From: Pararhodobacter zhoushanensis
GTDB lineage: Bacteria > Pseudomonadota > Alphaproteobacteria > Rhodobacterales > Rhodobacteraceae
Assembly: GCF_025949695.1 (NCBI RefSeq)
Contig: NZ_JAPDFL010000001.1
Location: 1,284,001 to 1,348,000, forward strand
Direction of reading: 5' to 3'
DNA: 64,000 nucleotides
In this document: piece by piece, positions 42,956-51,129 of the stretch
Layout: each line of letters starts with the position of its first letter
Numbering within the stretch: position 1 is the stretch's first letter
Translations under genes and position numbers: made by a program
Notes under the pieces: model-generated
Told to the model about the DNA's origin: nothing
What the model saw: the letters and a program-made list of their open reading frames with translations, nothing else
Database searches by the model: none

Positions 42956-44689
42956 TCAGGGGGTGTTGAGCAGGGTTAACAGCAGCGCCGCGCAGGCCAG
43001 CGCCAGCAGGGCCGAGGTGGTTTTCCAGAACCGCTCGGGGTGGCGCTCGATCAGCGGCGGTTTGGTGCGGGCGCGGTAGGTCAACGAGGGCGCGCGCAGC
43101 TCGGCGGCGAAGGCGGACAGCGCCTCGGGCCGGCGCGCCGGGTCGGGATGCACGGCGCGGGCCAGCGCGGCATCCAGCCAGTCGGGCAGCGGATTCTTGT
43201 CCGTTCTGGCCGAGCGATAGCGCAGCCGCCGCCGGTCGCGCGGGCTGCGCACCTTGGCGACCTGCGTGCCGTAGGGCAGCACGCCGGTGAGCATCTCGTA
43301 GGTGATCACCCCCAGCGCATAGAGATCGGCGCGCCAGCTGACCGGCTCGTTGGCGAAATACTCGGGCGCGGTGTATTGGAAGGTGCCCAGAATGCCGTCC
43401 TCGCCGCGCGCCGGGGCGGCTTCCTGCACCCCCGCCACATAGGCCGCGCCAAAGTCGATCAGTTTCACCGTGCCGTTGGTGTCGATCATGATGTTTTCCG
43501 GGCGCAGATCCTGATGCAGCATCTCGCGCCGGTGCAGGGCGCGCAGGCCTTTGATCACTTGCTCCACAATGTCGCGGACCTGTTCGATCTGCGGTCGCGG
43601 ATGGTCGGTCATCCATTGCCGCAGGGTCTGGCCGTCGATGTAATCAGTCACCGCGTAAAACGCGCTGCGCGGGGACAGATCCTCGGGCGCGCTCATCAGA
43701 TGGGGCGAGGACAGCCGGCGCGCGATCCATTCCTCCATCGCGAAACGGCGCAGGGCGTCCGGGTCATCGCGCATCTCGCTGGCCGGGATTTTCAGCGCGA
43801 CCTTGTGGCCATCCGGGGCGAGGGCCAGAAACAGGTGCGAGCGGTGATTGCCGTGCAGGCTGCGCAGGATGGTGTAGCCGTCGATCCTTCCGCCGTTGGG
43901 CGGCAAGGTCGGGATTGGCAGCGGGCTGGGTTCCAGTCCGGTCGCGTCACCGGGGGGCAGCGCGTCGATGCGCAGGATCTGGACGGTCAGATTGTCCGCG
44001 CTGCCTGCGTTGAGCGCGGCGTCGATGATCTGCCGGGCGATGGCGTCGAGATCGTCAGCCACAGCCAGCAATCTGGCAACCTGACGCGCGTCCCAATGAT
44101 CATGCACCCCGTCGGTGGTCAGCACATAGATGTCGCCGACGCGCAGCGCCTCGACCCGGTGGTCGATCTCGACCCGGTCCTGCGCCCCCAAGGCGCGCGA
44201 CAGGACGGTCTCGCGGCCCAACGCCAGCCGGTGATCCTGCGTCAGCGGCTCGAGCGAGCCGCCTGCCAGGCGCCAGATCCGGCTGTCCCCGACATGAAAC
44301 AGATGCGCGCTGCGGGCTTTCAGGATGAGGCAGGCCAGCGTGCAGACATAGCCGTGATCCGCGTCGCTTGCGCCGGCATAGCCGCTTTGGGCGTGAAGCC
44401 AGGCGTTGGTCGCGTCAATCACCCGGCTGGCGGCGGTGCGCACGGTCCAGCTGTCGGGCGTCGCGTAATAGTCGCTCATCAGCGCGCTGACCGCGGTCTG
44501 CGCCGCCGCCGCGCCATGGGCCGAGGTCGAAATCCCGTCCGCCAGCGCGATCACCGCACCTTTGAGGGCCAGAACCGGCCCCGAGGGGATCAGCGCGCCG
44601 TGGAAATCCTGATTGACCGGCTTCACCCCCGCCGAGGATGCCTGTCCCAGCGACAGGGCAAGGGCAGGGCTGGTGGTGTCCTTGGGCAT
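42956..44689 (-). CDS. PP2C phosphatase fused to a serine/threonine protein kinase
   Basis: This 577-residue protein joins two regulatory enzymes. Residues about 1-240 form a PP2C/Stp-type phosphatase with NQDFHGALI, LADGISTSAHG, HVGDSRIWRL and TTDGVHDHWDA metal motifs. Residues about 275-540 form a Hanks-type kinase with the VALKIPAS lysine, an HQDLRPENIMIDTNGTVKLIDFG catalytic loop (HQD in place of HRD) and DFGAAY. A C-terminal membrane anchor ends the protein. The start at 44689 was preferred because a stem-loop (44712-44737) precedes it; 44749 would overlap the transporter. It lies between a formate/nitrite transporter and cyanase. Confidence 0.88.
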   Translation of the reverse strand: MPKDTTSPALALSLGQASSAGVKPVNQDFHGALIPSGPVLALKGAVIALADGISTSAHGAAAAQTAVSALMSDYYATPDSWTVRTAASRVIDATNAWLHAQSGYAGASDADHGYVCTLACLILKARSAHLFHVGDSRIWRLAGGSLEPLTQDHRLALGRETVLSRALGAQDRVEIDHRVEALRVGDIYVLTTDGVHDHWDARQVARLLAVADDLDAIARQIIDAALNAGSADNLTVQILRIDALPPGDATGLEPSPLPIPTLPPNGGRIDGYTILRSLHGNHRSHLFLALAPDGHKVALKIPASEMRDDPDALRRFAMEEWIARRLSSPHLMSAPEDLSPRSAFYAVTDYIDGQTLRQWMTDHPRPQIEQVRDIVEQVIKGLRALHRREMLHQDLRPENIMIDTNGTVKLIDFGAAYVAGVQEAAPARGEDGILGTFQYTAPEYFANEPVSWRADLYALGVITYEMLTGVLPYGTQVAKVRSPRDRRRLRYRSARTDKNPLPDWLDAALARAVHPDPARRPEALSAFAAELRAPSLTYRARTKPPLIERHPERFWKTTSALLALACAALLLTLLNTP

Positions 44690-44711
44690 GCCGGTGATCC
44701 CTGTCGTGAAA

Positions 44712-44737
44712 GCCCCGGCCCGATCTGGGGCCGGGGC
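44712..44737 (-). terminator. Stem-loop between the transporter and the phosphatase-kinase genes
   Basis: GCCCCGGCCC (44712-44721) pairs with GGGCCGGGGC (44728-44737) just after the transporter stop. It has no T-run and may act as a partial terminator that lowers downstream expression. Confidence 0.55.
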
Positions 44738-44745
44738 AGCCGCGC

Positions 44746-45583
44746 TCATTCGGCCGGGACGCCGACGCTGCTGCGCGCGTTGCGCTTGGGCGAGGTCTTG
44801 TAATGGGTGGAATAGATCATCGCGCCGACAAAGGTCAGGCCGCCGACGAGATTGCCGATCACCGTGGGGATCTCGTTATACAAAAAGTAGTCTGCCCAGG
44901 TGAATTGCCCGCCCAGCATGATGCCCGAGGGGAACAGGAACATGTTGACGATCGAGTGCTCGAACCCAAGGTAGAAGAACACCAGAATCGGCATCCACAT
45001 CGCCATGATCTTGCCCGAGACCGAGGTCGACATCATCGCCCCGACCACGCCGGTCGAGACCATCCAGTTGCACATCACCGCGCGAATGAAGAGGGTCAGC
45101 ATGCCGCCGAAGCCGGCTTCGGCATAGCCCAGCGTGCGGCCTTCACCGATATGGCCGATGCGCACGCCGACGTCGTTGGGTTCGGTCGTGAAGCCCATGG
45201 TAAAGATGACCGCCATGAAGAACGCCACCGTCAGCGCGCCGCCGAAGTTGCCGACAAACACCAGCCCCCAGTTGCGCAGCACACCGCTCCAGGTGGCGCC
45301 GGGACGCTTGGCGATCACCGCCAGCGGGGCCAGCGTGAAGACGCCGGTCAGCAGATCAAAGCCCAGCAGATACAGCATGCAGAACCCGACCGGGAACAGC
45401 AGCGAGGCCACAAGGAAGTTGCCGGTGTTCACCGCGATGGTCACGGCGAAGGCTGCCGCCAGCGCAAGGATAGCGCCCGCCATATACGAGCGGATCAGGG
45501 TGTCCTTGGTCGACATGAAGATCTTGGATCTCGCCCGCGTCGATCATCTTCGTCGCGAATTCAGCAGGTTGTACATATGACAT
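44746..45583 (-). pseudogene. Formate/nitrite transporter (FocA/NirC family), one-base frameshift near the start
   Basis: The protein body has six membrane segments and FNT motifs (GNFLVASLLFPVGFCMLYLLG, GNFGGALTVAFFMAV, FFYLGFEHSIVNMFLFPSGIM, NEIPTVIGNLVGGL). The usual N-terminus MSYVQPAEFATKMIDAGE begins at 45583 but is in another frame; removing the T at 45529 (plus strand) joins the two as ...DAGESKIFMSTKDTLIR. The family normally conducts formate, nitrite or hydrosulfide. If the indel is real, translation could restart at the internal ATG at 45516, losing about 22 residues. Neighbours are a phosphatase-kinase and cyanase. Confidence 0.85.
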
Positions 45584-45595
45584 GCAGGGGTCCCT

Positions 45596-45738
45596 TTATT
45601 GAGAATGTCGGCGGTCCGTCAGAACCACGATTGCAGGGGGAAACACCGAGGCGAACCACGCGCAGACCGCGGCCGCGCCCCACAGCTTTGGATGGTTGGG
45701 TGGGAGGTGTCGGAAAACAGAGGCATCGGGCGATCCAT
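45596..45738 (-). pseudogene. Possible small single-pass membrane protein, broken by a one-base indel
   Basis: Just upstream of the transporter start, the frame ending at 45596 encodes LWGAAAVCAWFASVFPPAIVVL, a convincing membrane helix with strong GC bias at third positions, but lacks a start. An ATG at 45738 in a neighbouring frame opens MDRPMPLFSDTSHPTIQ. Adding one A in the run at 45687-45689 would fuse them into a 47-residue protein. This is speculative; no family is recognised. Confidence 0.35.
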
Positions 45739-46072
45739 CTTTGCCAAGGCCCCGGAGTGGAGCCGTCGTGTTGGAAAGATGCAGCGCCGTTGCTGCGTGC
45801 CCCGGTGGGGCGATAAGCGCGGACCGCGCCCTTGCGGTCCCATGGCGCGTGATCTGCGCCTTTGGTGATGCTGTCGCGGCCAGCGTTCTCAGGCAAGGCC
45901 CGGCGCGGCACGGTCGGGGGTTTTGCGGGCAAACGGGCGCGGCGCGACGCAGTGCGCCCAAGCTTTCAGCGCCCTCACAGCGTGCATGGCACTGGCTGCC
46001 CGGTTCCTTGGCGCGTTGAAAACAGAAGCATCCGTGGCGCGCGTCGCGCCTGCGGCGAATCGCAGGGGGTGG
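45739..46072. other. Gap without a convincing gene
   Basis: Between the possible small membrane protein and the Rrf2 gene I see only short open frames without recognisable domains. A short imperfect direct repeat (GAAAACAGAGGCATC at about 45713 and GAAAACAGAAGCATC at about 46018) is the only structure noticed. It may hold the promoter of the transporter cluster or a decayed gene. Confidence 0.4.
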
Positions 46073-46525
46073 TCAAGCCTCGGCGGCGTCCCCACGGGCG
46101 GTGGCGCTTGCGTCCAGCAGGATCGGCAGGGTGCGGGAATGCGATGCCAGCACATCCGTCAGCGTTGTCTGGTCCAGCATCTGGTAAAACGTCTCTTTTG
46201 CATGCCGCAACGCGCCGACCAGTCCGCACGAGCCCTTGAGGATGCAGGTCGAGCAATCCACGAGCTGTGTATCGCCCTGCATGTGCCGCACGATCGCCCC
46301 GACGCTGGTTGCCGTAGCGGGTTGCGACAGGCGTACACCACCCGCGCGCCCGCGCGTACTGCTGAGAAAACCGCCGTCGACCAGCCGGTTCACCACTTTC
46401 ATCACGCTGCTTTGCGGGACCCTGTGCGACCGGGCCAGTTCCGAGATCGGCACCACACGCTCGTGATGAGCCGCCAGATACAGGCAAACGCGCAGCGAAT
46501 AGTCCGTGAACTTTGACAGATTCAT
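46073..46525 (-). CDS. Rrf2 family regulator, NsrR-like
   Basis: The 150-residue protein has the Rrf2 winged helix (MNLSKFTDYSLRVCLYLAAH, SELARSHRVPQSSVMKVVNRL) and the iron-sulfur cysteines CSTCILKGSC near residues 91-100, arranged as in NsrR, the nitric-oxide-sensing repressor. The wing has the FLSSTRGRAGGVRLS motif. Upstream of a nitrite-type transporter cluster on the same strand, it may control that cluster in response to nitrosative stress. I found no clear NsrR-type operator. NsrR is the best fit but IscR-like or other Rrf2 sensors cannot be excluded. Confidence 0.87.
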   Translation of the reverse strand: MNLSKFTDYSLRVCLYLAAHHERVVPISELARSHRVPQSSVMKVVNRLVDGGFLSSTRGRAGGVRLSQPATATSVGAIVRHMQGDTQLVDCSTCILKGSCGLVGALRHAKETFYQMLDQTTLTDVLASHSRTLPILLDASATARGDAAEA

Positions 46526-46605
46526 CAGTGATCAACTCGATACTACGGGCCAAAGCTACCATGCGGGGCGCAAGGCGGGCAGGCAAGCGTTGTCACGCCG
46601 CGCGC

Positions 46606-47979
46606 TTACCCGCGTCCGGTCAGCCGGTTGCCCAACGCGGCAAGGCGCGACGGCGGGCTGCCTGCGGCCTCGGCCCGGTCGGCCATGGTGTAGAGCCGGT
46701 ACATCGCCCGCACGCCCAGCCAGCGCAGCGGCTCGGGCTCCCAGGCTTTCGGTCGGCGGTTGACCCAGGGCAGGGTGGTCAGCGACCCGCCCGATCCCAG
46801 CGCCAGCGCCGCCAGCGTGCGCCCGGCAAGGTTCGAGGTGGACACGCCAACGCCCACATAACCGCCAGCCCAGCCGATCCCGTCGCCGCCCAGACCCACC
46901 GTCGCGCACCAGTCGCGCGGCACGCCCAGCACGCCGCACCATGCGTGGTCGATCCTGGCCTGCCGCGCCGCCGGGAAATGGCGGTGCAGGATCGCGGTCA
47001 GGCGGCGTACGGTTTCGGCATCGGGCGTGCCGTCGCGGTCAATGGCCGAGCCGAAACGGTACGGTATGCCGCGCGCGCCCACGGTGATGCGCCCCTCGCG
47101 GGTGCGCTGGCAGTAGCAATACGTGTGGTCGAAATCGCCGAGGATCTCGTGCCCGTCCCAGCCGATCTGCGCCCAGATCTCGGGCGAGAGCGGCTCGGTG
47201 ACGATCTGCGCCGAGTTCATCGGCAGCCATTCGCGGCTCAGTCCGGGCAGGGTCGCCGTGAAGCCTTCGGTGCAGCGCAGGAGGATCGGCGCGCGGACGG
47301 TGCCACGGGTGGTGGAGACCGCGCCTTTGGCGATGCCCGTCACCTCGGTCGCTTCATGGATCGTCACGCCCAGCCGCTCAACCGCCTGCGCCAGCCCGCG
47401 CACCAGTTTGGCGGGCTGGATGCGGGCGACGCCGCTGATCCCCATCGCCCCCAGCGCGCCCGGGATATTGATGCGGGCGCGCGTTGCCTCGGCGTCCAGT
47501 TCAAACACCCGCTCGCCTTCGCCCCAGCGCGCCTTGTGCGCCGCCTCGGCGCGCAGGCGCTCCAGCTGGGCGGGGTTGGTCGCAACCATCAGCTCGTCGC
47601 AACGGCGGATGTCGGCGTCGATGCCCTCATGCTCGGCCACGCGGATCACCTCGTCCACGGTGCCCATCATCGCCTCGACCATGCGGCGCACGGCCTCGGG
47701 GCTGCTGGTTTGCGCGTAGCGCTCTTGGTTCCACGCGAAGCCGCCCGACAGCCAGCCACCGTTGCGGCCAGACGCGCCGTAACCCGCGAAGTGCTTTTCC
47801 AGCACCGTAACGCGCAGGCCGGGGTCTTGCTGCTTGAGGTAATAGGCAGCCCAAAGCCCGGTATAGCCCGCGCCGATGATCGCCACGTCGCAGTCACTGT
47901 CGCCGGGTAGGGGGGCGCGGCGCTCGGTCGGCAGGCCGATATCGGCGTACCAGAACGACAGCTTGCCCAGCGTCGTCAT
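46606..47979 (-). CDS. FAD-dependent oxidoreductase of the DAO family (gamma-glutamylputrescine oxidase type)
   Basis: The 457-residue flavoenzyme opens with the Rossmann FAD motif DVAIIGAGYTGLWAAYYLKQ (about residue 31), and has the AGYGASGRNGGWLSGG loop and the C-terminal GGDGIGWAGGYVGVGVSTSNLAGRTLAALALG that contacts FAD. The N-terminal sequence SFWYADIGLP resembles the PuuB/OrdL amine-oxidase subgroup. Substrate unknown (amine or amino acid). Its start overlaps the stop of the CoA transferase gene by four bases, giving a common transcript with it. Confidence 0.88.
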   Translation of the reverse strand: MTTLGKLSFWYADIGLPTERRAPLPGDSDCDVAIIGAGYTGLWAAYYLKQQDPGLRVTVLEKHFAGYGASGRNGGWLSGGFAWNQERYAQTSSPEAVRRMVEAMMGTVDEVIRVAEHEGIDADIRRCDELMVATNPAQLERLRAEAAHKARWGEGERVFELDAEATRARINIPGALGAMGISGVARIQPAKLVRGLAQAVERLGVTIHEATEVTGIAKGAVSTTRGTVRAPILLRCTEGFTATLPGLSREWLPMNSAQIVTEPLSPEIWAQIGWDGHEILGDFDHTYCYCQRTREGRITVGARGIPYRFGSAIDRDGTPDAETVRRLTAILHRHFPAARQARIDHAWCGVLGVPRDWCATVGLGGDGIGWAGGYVGVGVSTSNLAGRTLAALALGSGGSLTTLPWVNRRPKAWEPEPLRWLGVRAMYRLYTMADRAEAAGSPPSRLAALGNRLTGRG

Positions 47980-49061
47980 GCCATCCCCAGCGTCTTCAGG
48001 ATTTCCGCGCGGTGCTGGTCGCGCGCCGGGGCCGGGCCGGGGTCGCGCGCGATACCGTCAAACCGCGGTGCCGGGCGCGGTTGCAGCACGCCGCCCGCGT
48101 CGGTCCAGGTGCCGCGCGCCGCCAGATGCGGATCCGACGCGGCCTCGGCCGGGGTCAGCACCGGCGCGACGCAGGCATCCGAGCCGGCAAACAGCGCCGT
48201 CCAGTGATCGCGGGGCTGTGTGGCGAAGAGTGCGGCAAGCCGTTCGGTGGCCGCAGGCCAGCTGGCAGGATCGGTCTGGCGGGCGAAGGCAGGGTCGTCG
48301 GACAGGGACAAAAGCGACAGAAACCGGGCGTAGAACTGCGGCTCAAGGCATTGGACCGAGACAAACCCGCCATCTGCACAGACGTAGCTGCGCGACCAGT
48401 GCGGGCCGTCCAGCATCGACGCGCCGCGCTGGGCCTGAAAGCGCCCGCCCGCCTGCATCAGCATGATCAGGGACATCATATGCGCCGAGCCGTCGACGAT
48501 CGCCGCGTCCACCACCGTGCCCATGCCGCTGCGTCCTGCATGGATCAGCGCGGCCAGTATCCCGCTGACCAGATAGAGCGCCCCGCCGCCGATATCGCCG
48601 ACCAGCGTCGGCGGGGTGACCGGCGGCTGGCCGGGAAGCGAGGCGTACCAGAGCGCCCCCGACAGTGCGATGTAGTTCAGGTCATGCCCGGCCTCCAGCG
48701 CGCGGGGGCCGTCCTGCCCCCAGCCCGTCATGCGCCCGTACACCAGCCGCGGGTTCCAGCCGTGACACTCGGCCGGACCAAGGCCAAGGCGCTCCATCAC
48801 GCCGGGGCGAAAGCCTTCGATCAGGGCGTCGGCGCGGCGGATCAGGGCTTGCAGGATCGCGCGGTCCGCATCGGATTTCAGGTCCAGCGCGATGGTCTTC
48901 TTGCCGCGATCCAGCAACGAGGTCGCAGGCGCGCCGGGCAAGGGCGCGGCTCCGGGGCGCTGCACGCAGATGACCTCGGCCCCCAGATCGGCCAGCATCA
49001 TCGCGGCAAACGGGCCGGGGCCAAGCCCCTCGATCTCGACGATCCGTATCCCTTCCAGCAT
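47976..49061 (-). CDS. CaiB/BaiF family (class III) CoA transferase, racemase-like
   Basis: The 361-residue protein belongs to family III CoA transferases: GIRIVEIEGLGPGPFAAMMLADLGAEVICVQRP at the start, the SLLDRGKKTIALDLKSD segment, the catalytic aspartate region GHDLNYIALSGAL (about residue 148) and GALYLVSGILAAL. The same fold makes formyl- and succinyl-CoA transferases and alpha-methylacyl-CoA racemases; the GHDLNYIALSGALW form is most like the racemases. The start at 49061 (GGAGGG five bases upstream) overlaps the preceding gene's TGA as TGATG; an ATG at 49073 is less well placed. Confidence 0.88.
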   Translation of the reverse strand: MLEGIRIVEIEGLGPGPFAAMMLADLGAEVICVQRPGAAPLPGAPATSLLDRGKKTIALDLKSDADRAILQALIRRADALIEGFRPGVMERLGLGPAECHGWNPRLVYGRMTGWGQDGPRALEAGHDLNYIALSGALWYASLPGQPPVTPPTLVGDIGGGALYLVSGILAALIHAGRSGMGTVVDAAIVDGSAHMMSLIMLMQAGGRFQAQRGASMLDGPHWSRSYVCADGGFVSVQCLEPQFYARFLSLLSLSDDPAFARQTDPASWPAATERLAALFATQPRDHWTALFAGSDACVAPVLTPAEAASDPHLAARGTWTDAGGVLQPRPAPRFDGIARDPGPAPARDQHRAEILKTLGMA

Positions 49062-49819
49062 CAGTCCCTCCATTCACCGCGCGCGATCAGCACGTCTTTC
49101 AGCACCGAGGGACGGTCCGTCATGATGCCGTCCACCCCCAGATCCAGCAGCCTGCGCATCTCGGCGGCGTCATTGACCGTCCAGACCTGCACCTGCACAC
49201 CCCGCTTGTGTGCGGCGCGCACAAAGCGCCGCGTCACGATGTCGATGCCGCGATATTTTAGCGGCACCTGCACCACCGGGAAGTCGGCGCGCGGCAACGG
49301 CAATCCCCAGCCGCCCAGCCACAGCCCGAACACCCCGCGATACGAGGGCGACCAGCACAGCGGTTTTCCCAGTTGCGCGCGCAGCCGGTTGGTACGCGCG
49401 CCGGCAAAGCTGGCTGCGCCGCAGCGCGTCATCGCGCCCGAACGCTGAAGCAGGCTGGCCAGCGGGTCGATGACCGCGTCGGATTTGGCCTCGATATTCA
49501 CCAAAAGCCCGGGATGCTCTTCCAGCAGATCGCTCAACCGGGGGATCGAGGCCCCGCCGGGCGTGCGCACGCGCGACAGTTCGGCCCAGCTCATCGAGGC
49601 AATCGCGCGGGGATCGCCGGTCATGCGGGCCAGCGTCGGGTCGTGGTGAATGACCACTTCGCCGTCGCGGGTCAGGTGGACATCGGTTTCGACATGGCGA
49701 TAGCCCATCGCCACGGCGCGGGCAAAGGCGGGGAGGGTGTTTTCCTCGGCCTCAAGCGAGCCGCCGCGATGGGCGATGGGAACGGGGCGCGCATGCGCAA
49801 GATAACCATGGGGGGACAT
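49061..49819 (-). CDS. Glycerophosphodiester phosphodiesterase
   Basis: The 252-residue TIM-barrel enzyme shows the GDPD signatures: AHRGGSLEAEENTLPAFARAVAMGYRHVETDVHLTRDGEVVIHHDPTLARMTG with the catalytic histidines (HRG and HHD) and metal acids (EEN, ETDVH), and the closing VWTVNDAAEMRRLLDLGVDGIMTDRP. It hydrolyses glycerophosphodiesters to glycerol-3-phosphate and an alcohol. The start at 49819 (MSPHGYL) follows the upstream gene after 4 bases; an ATG at 49834 would overlap it. No signal peptide, so it is probably cytoplasmic. Confidence 0.93.
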   Translation of the reverse strand: MSPHGYLAHARPVPIAHRGGSLEAEENTLPAFARAVAMGYRHVETDVHLTRDGEVVIHHDPTLARMTGDPRAIASMSWAELSRVRTPGGASIPRLSDLLEEHPGLLVNIEAKSDAVIDPLASLLQRSGAMTRCGAASFAGARTNRLRAQLGKPLCWSPSYRGVFGLWLGGWGLPLPRADFPVVQVPLKYRGIDIVTRRFVRAAHKRGVQVQVWTVNDAAEMRRLLDLGVDGIMTDRPSVLKDVLIARGEWRD

Positions 49820-49823
49820 CGGC

Positions 49824-51047
49824 TCAGGCCTCAACAGGGCGGCGCAGGATGCGCGCGGTCAGGGCCAGCACCAGCAGATAGGCAACCGCGCCGTAAGAGA
49901 TCAGATCGCGGGCGACGGCTGTGCGCTGCTCCCACGGCATCCCGGCCATGATATGCGCGTGAACCAGCCCCCAGCCACAGGCCAGCCAGACCAGCACCAG
50001 CAACAGGGTCTTCTCAACCGTCGTGGCCCGAGCCAGCAGGTCGCGGGCGATCAGGGCCAGCCCGACCCCGGCAATCGTCATGTCATAGGCGTAAAGATAG
50101 GGGCTGACCAAGGCCGAGCCAAAACAGGCGATGGCCAGTGTCAGGTGCAACGGCAGGCGCGCGCGCACCGCCAGCGCGATCAGCGCGCAGGCGGTCAGGC
50201 CGATGCCGATCTGCACCCACAGCGCGATCTGCGGCGGCATTCCCAGCGAATGCAGCAGCGCATAGACCGAGGTCATCAGGAACAACGGGTAGAAATCGGT
50301 GGACAGGGCGTGGCTTGCCGCCGCGACTCCGCTGCGGAAGGCGGTCCAGATATCGGGGCCAAAGGCCAGCGTGGCCAGAGCCGCGAAGGCAAGCGCGACG
50401 GTGCAGGCCACCACAAGAACCCGCCAGCGCCCGGCGATGAGCGCATGCACACCCAGTCCGACCGCCAGATGTGGCTTGATGACCATCAGCCCCAGCGGCA
50501 AGCCTGCCAAGGTCTTGCCCCGCAGGCTGAGGGCCACAAACACCGCCACCAGCCCACCGGTCAGAAAGGCGTTCTGGCCGACGTTCACATTGATGTAGAT
50601 GAGCGGGGTCATCGTCAGGAGCACAGCCAGAAACGCCGTTCCCGACAGGCGCGCGATCATGGCCAGATAGAAGGCCAGCGTCACGCCGGTGAACAGCGCA
50701 TAGGCGATGCCGCGCGGCAGCAGGGGCAGCGGCGCGACGACCAGATCGAACATCGGCGGGTAGGTCCAGGGCATGAAGCTGTTGTGCCCCAGCAGCGCCG
50801 ACTGGATTTCCGCCATCACCGCAGGATCATAGGCCTGTGCCGCGCGCCCGTCGGCGATCAATTGCCCGACGATGTAGAACGCGTCGAAATCGACCAGCGA
50901 ATTGCCTGCGCCAAGGGTCGGTCGCATCTGGGCGGCCAGATAGATCGCCAGATAAAAGAAACCGATCAGCACAAGCGCCAGAACGCGGTTGCGCAACAGC
51001 CGCGATGGCGGTGCGGTCTGTGGCGCAATGTCTTGCGATGCTGTCAT
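49824..51047 (-). CDS. Glycosyltransferase family 87 (DUF2029) membrane protein
   Basis: The 407-residue protein has about ten membrane helices and family 87 features: the extracytoplasmic FDAFYIVGQLIADGRAAQAYDP acidic motif after helix 1 (about residue 52, likely catalytic), HNSFMPWTYPPMFDLVVAPL and INVNVGQNAFLTGGLVAVFVAL. GT87 enzymes use polyprenyl-phosphate mannose as donor on the outer face of the membrane, best known from mycobacterial PimE. The acceptor here is unknown. It heads a compact minus-strand run with the phosphodiesterase, CoA transferase and FAD oxidase genes. Confidence 0.87.
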   Translation of the reverse strand: MTASQDIAPQTAPPSRLLRNRVLALVLIGFFYLAIYLAAQMRPTLGAGNSLVDFDAFYIVGQLIADGRAAQAYDPAVMAEIQSALLGHNSFMPWTYPPMFDLVVAPLPLLPRGIAYALFTGVTLAFYLAMIARLSGTAFLAVLLTMTPLIYINVNVGQNAFLTGGLVAVFVALSLRGKTLAGLPLGLMVIKPHLAVGLGVHALIAGRWRVLVVACTVALAFAALATLAFGPDIWTAFRSGVAAASHALSTDFYPLFLMTSVYALLHSLGMPPQIALWVQIGIGLTACALIALAVRARLPLHLTLAIACFGSALVSPYLYAYDMTIAGVGLALIARDLLARATTVEKTLLLVLVWLACGWGLVHAHIMAGMPWEQRTAVARDLISYGAVAYLLVLALTARILRRPVEA

Positions 51048-51129
51048 GCCATGCCCCTGTGCCCGGTTTATCCGGGTTTGTGGCAGAGCCTAACCCTGAC
51101 CGCGCAGGGGCGCAACGCGGGGAGCGGGG

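Noticed and set aside
44689..44749. Longer start for the phosphatase-kinase at 44749
   Set aside because: It would place a strong stem-loop inside the first codons and overlap the transporter stop; the start at 44689 has an AGGGA site and begins near the conserved domain.
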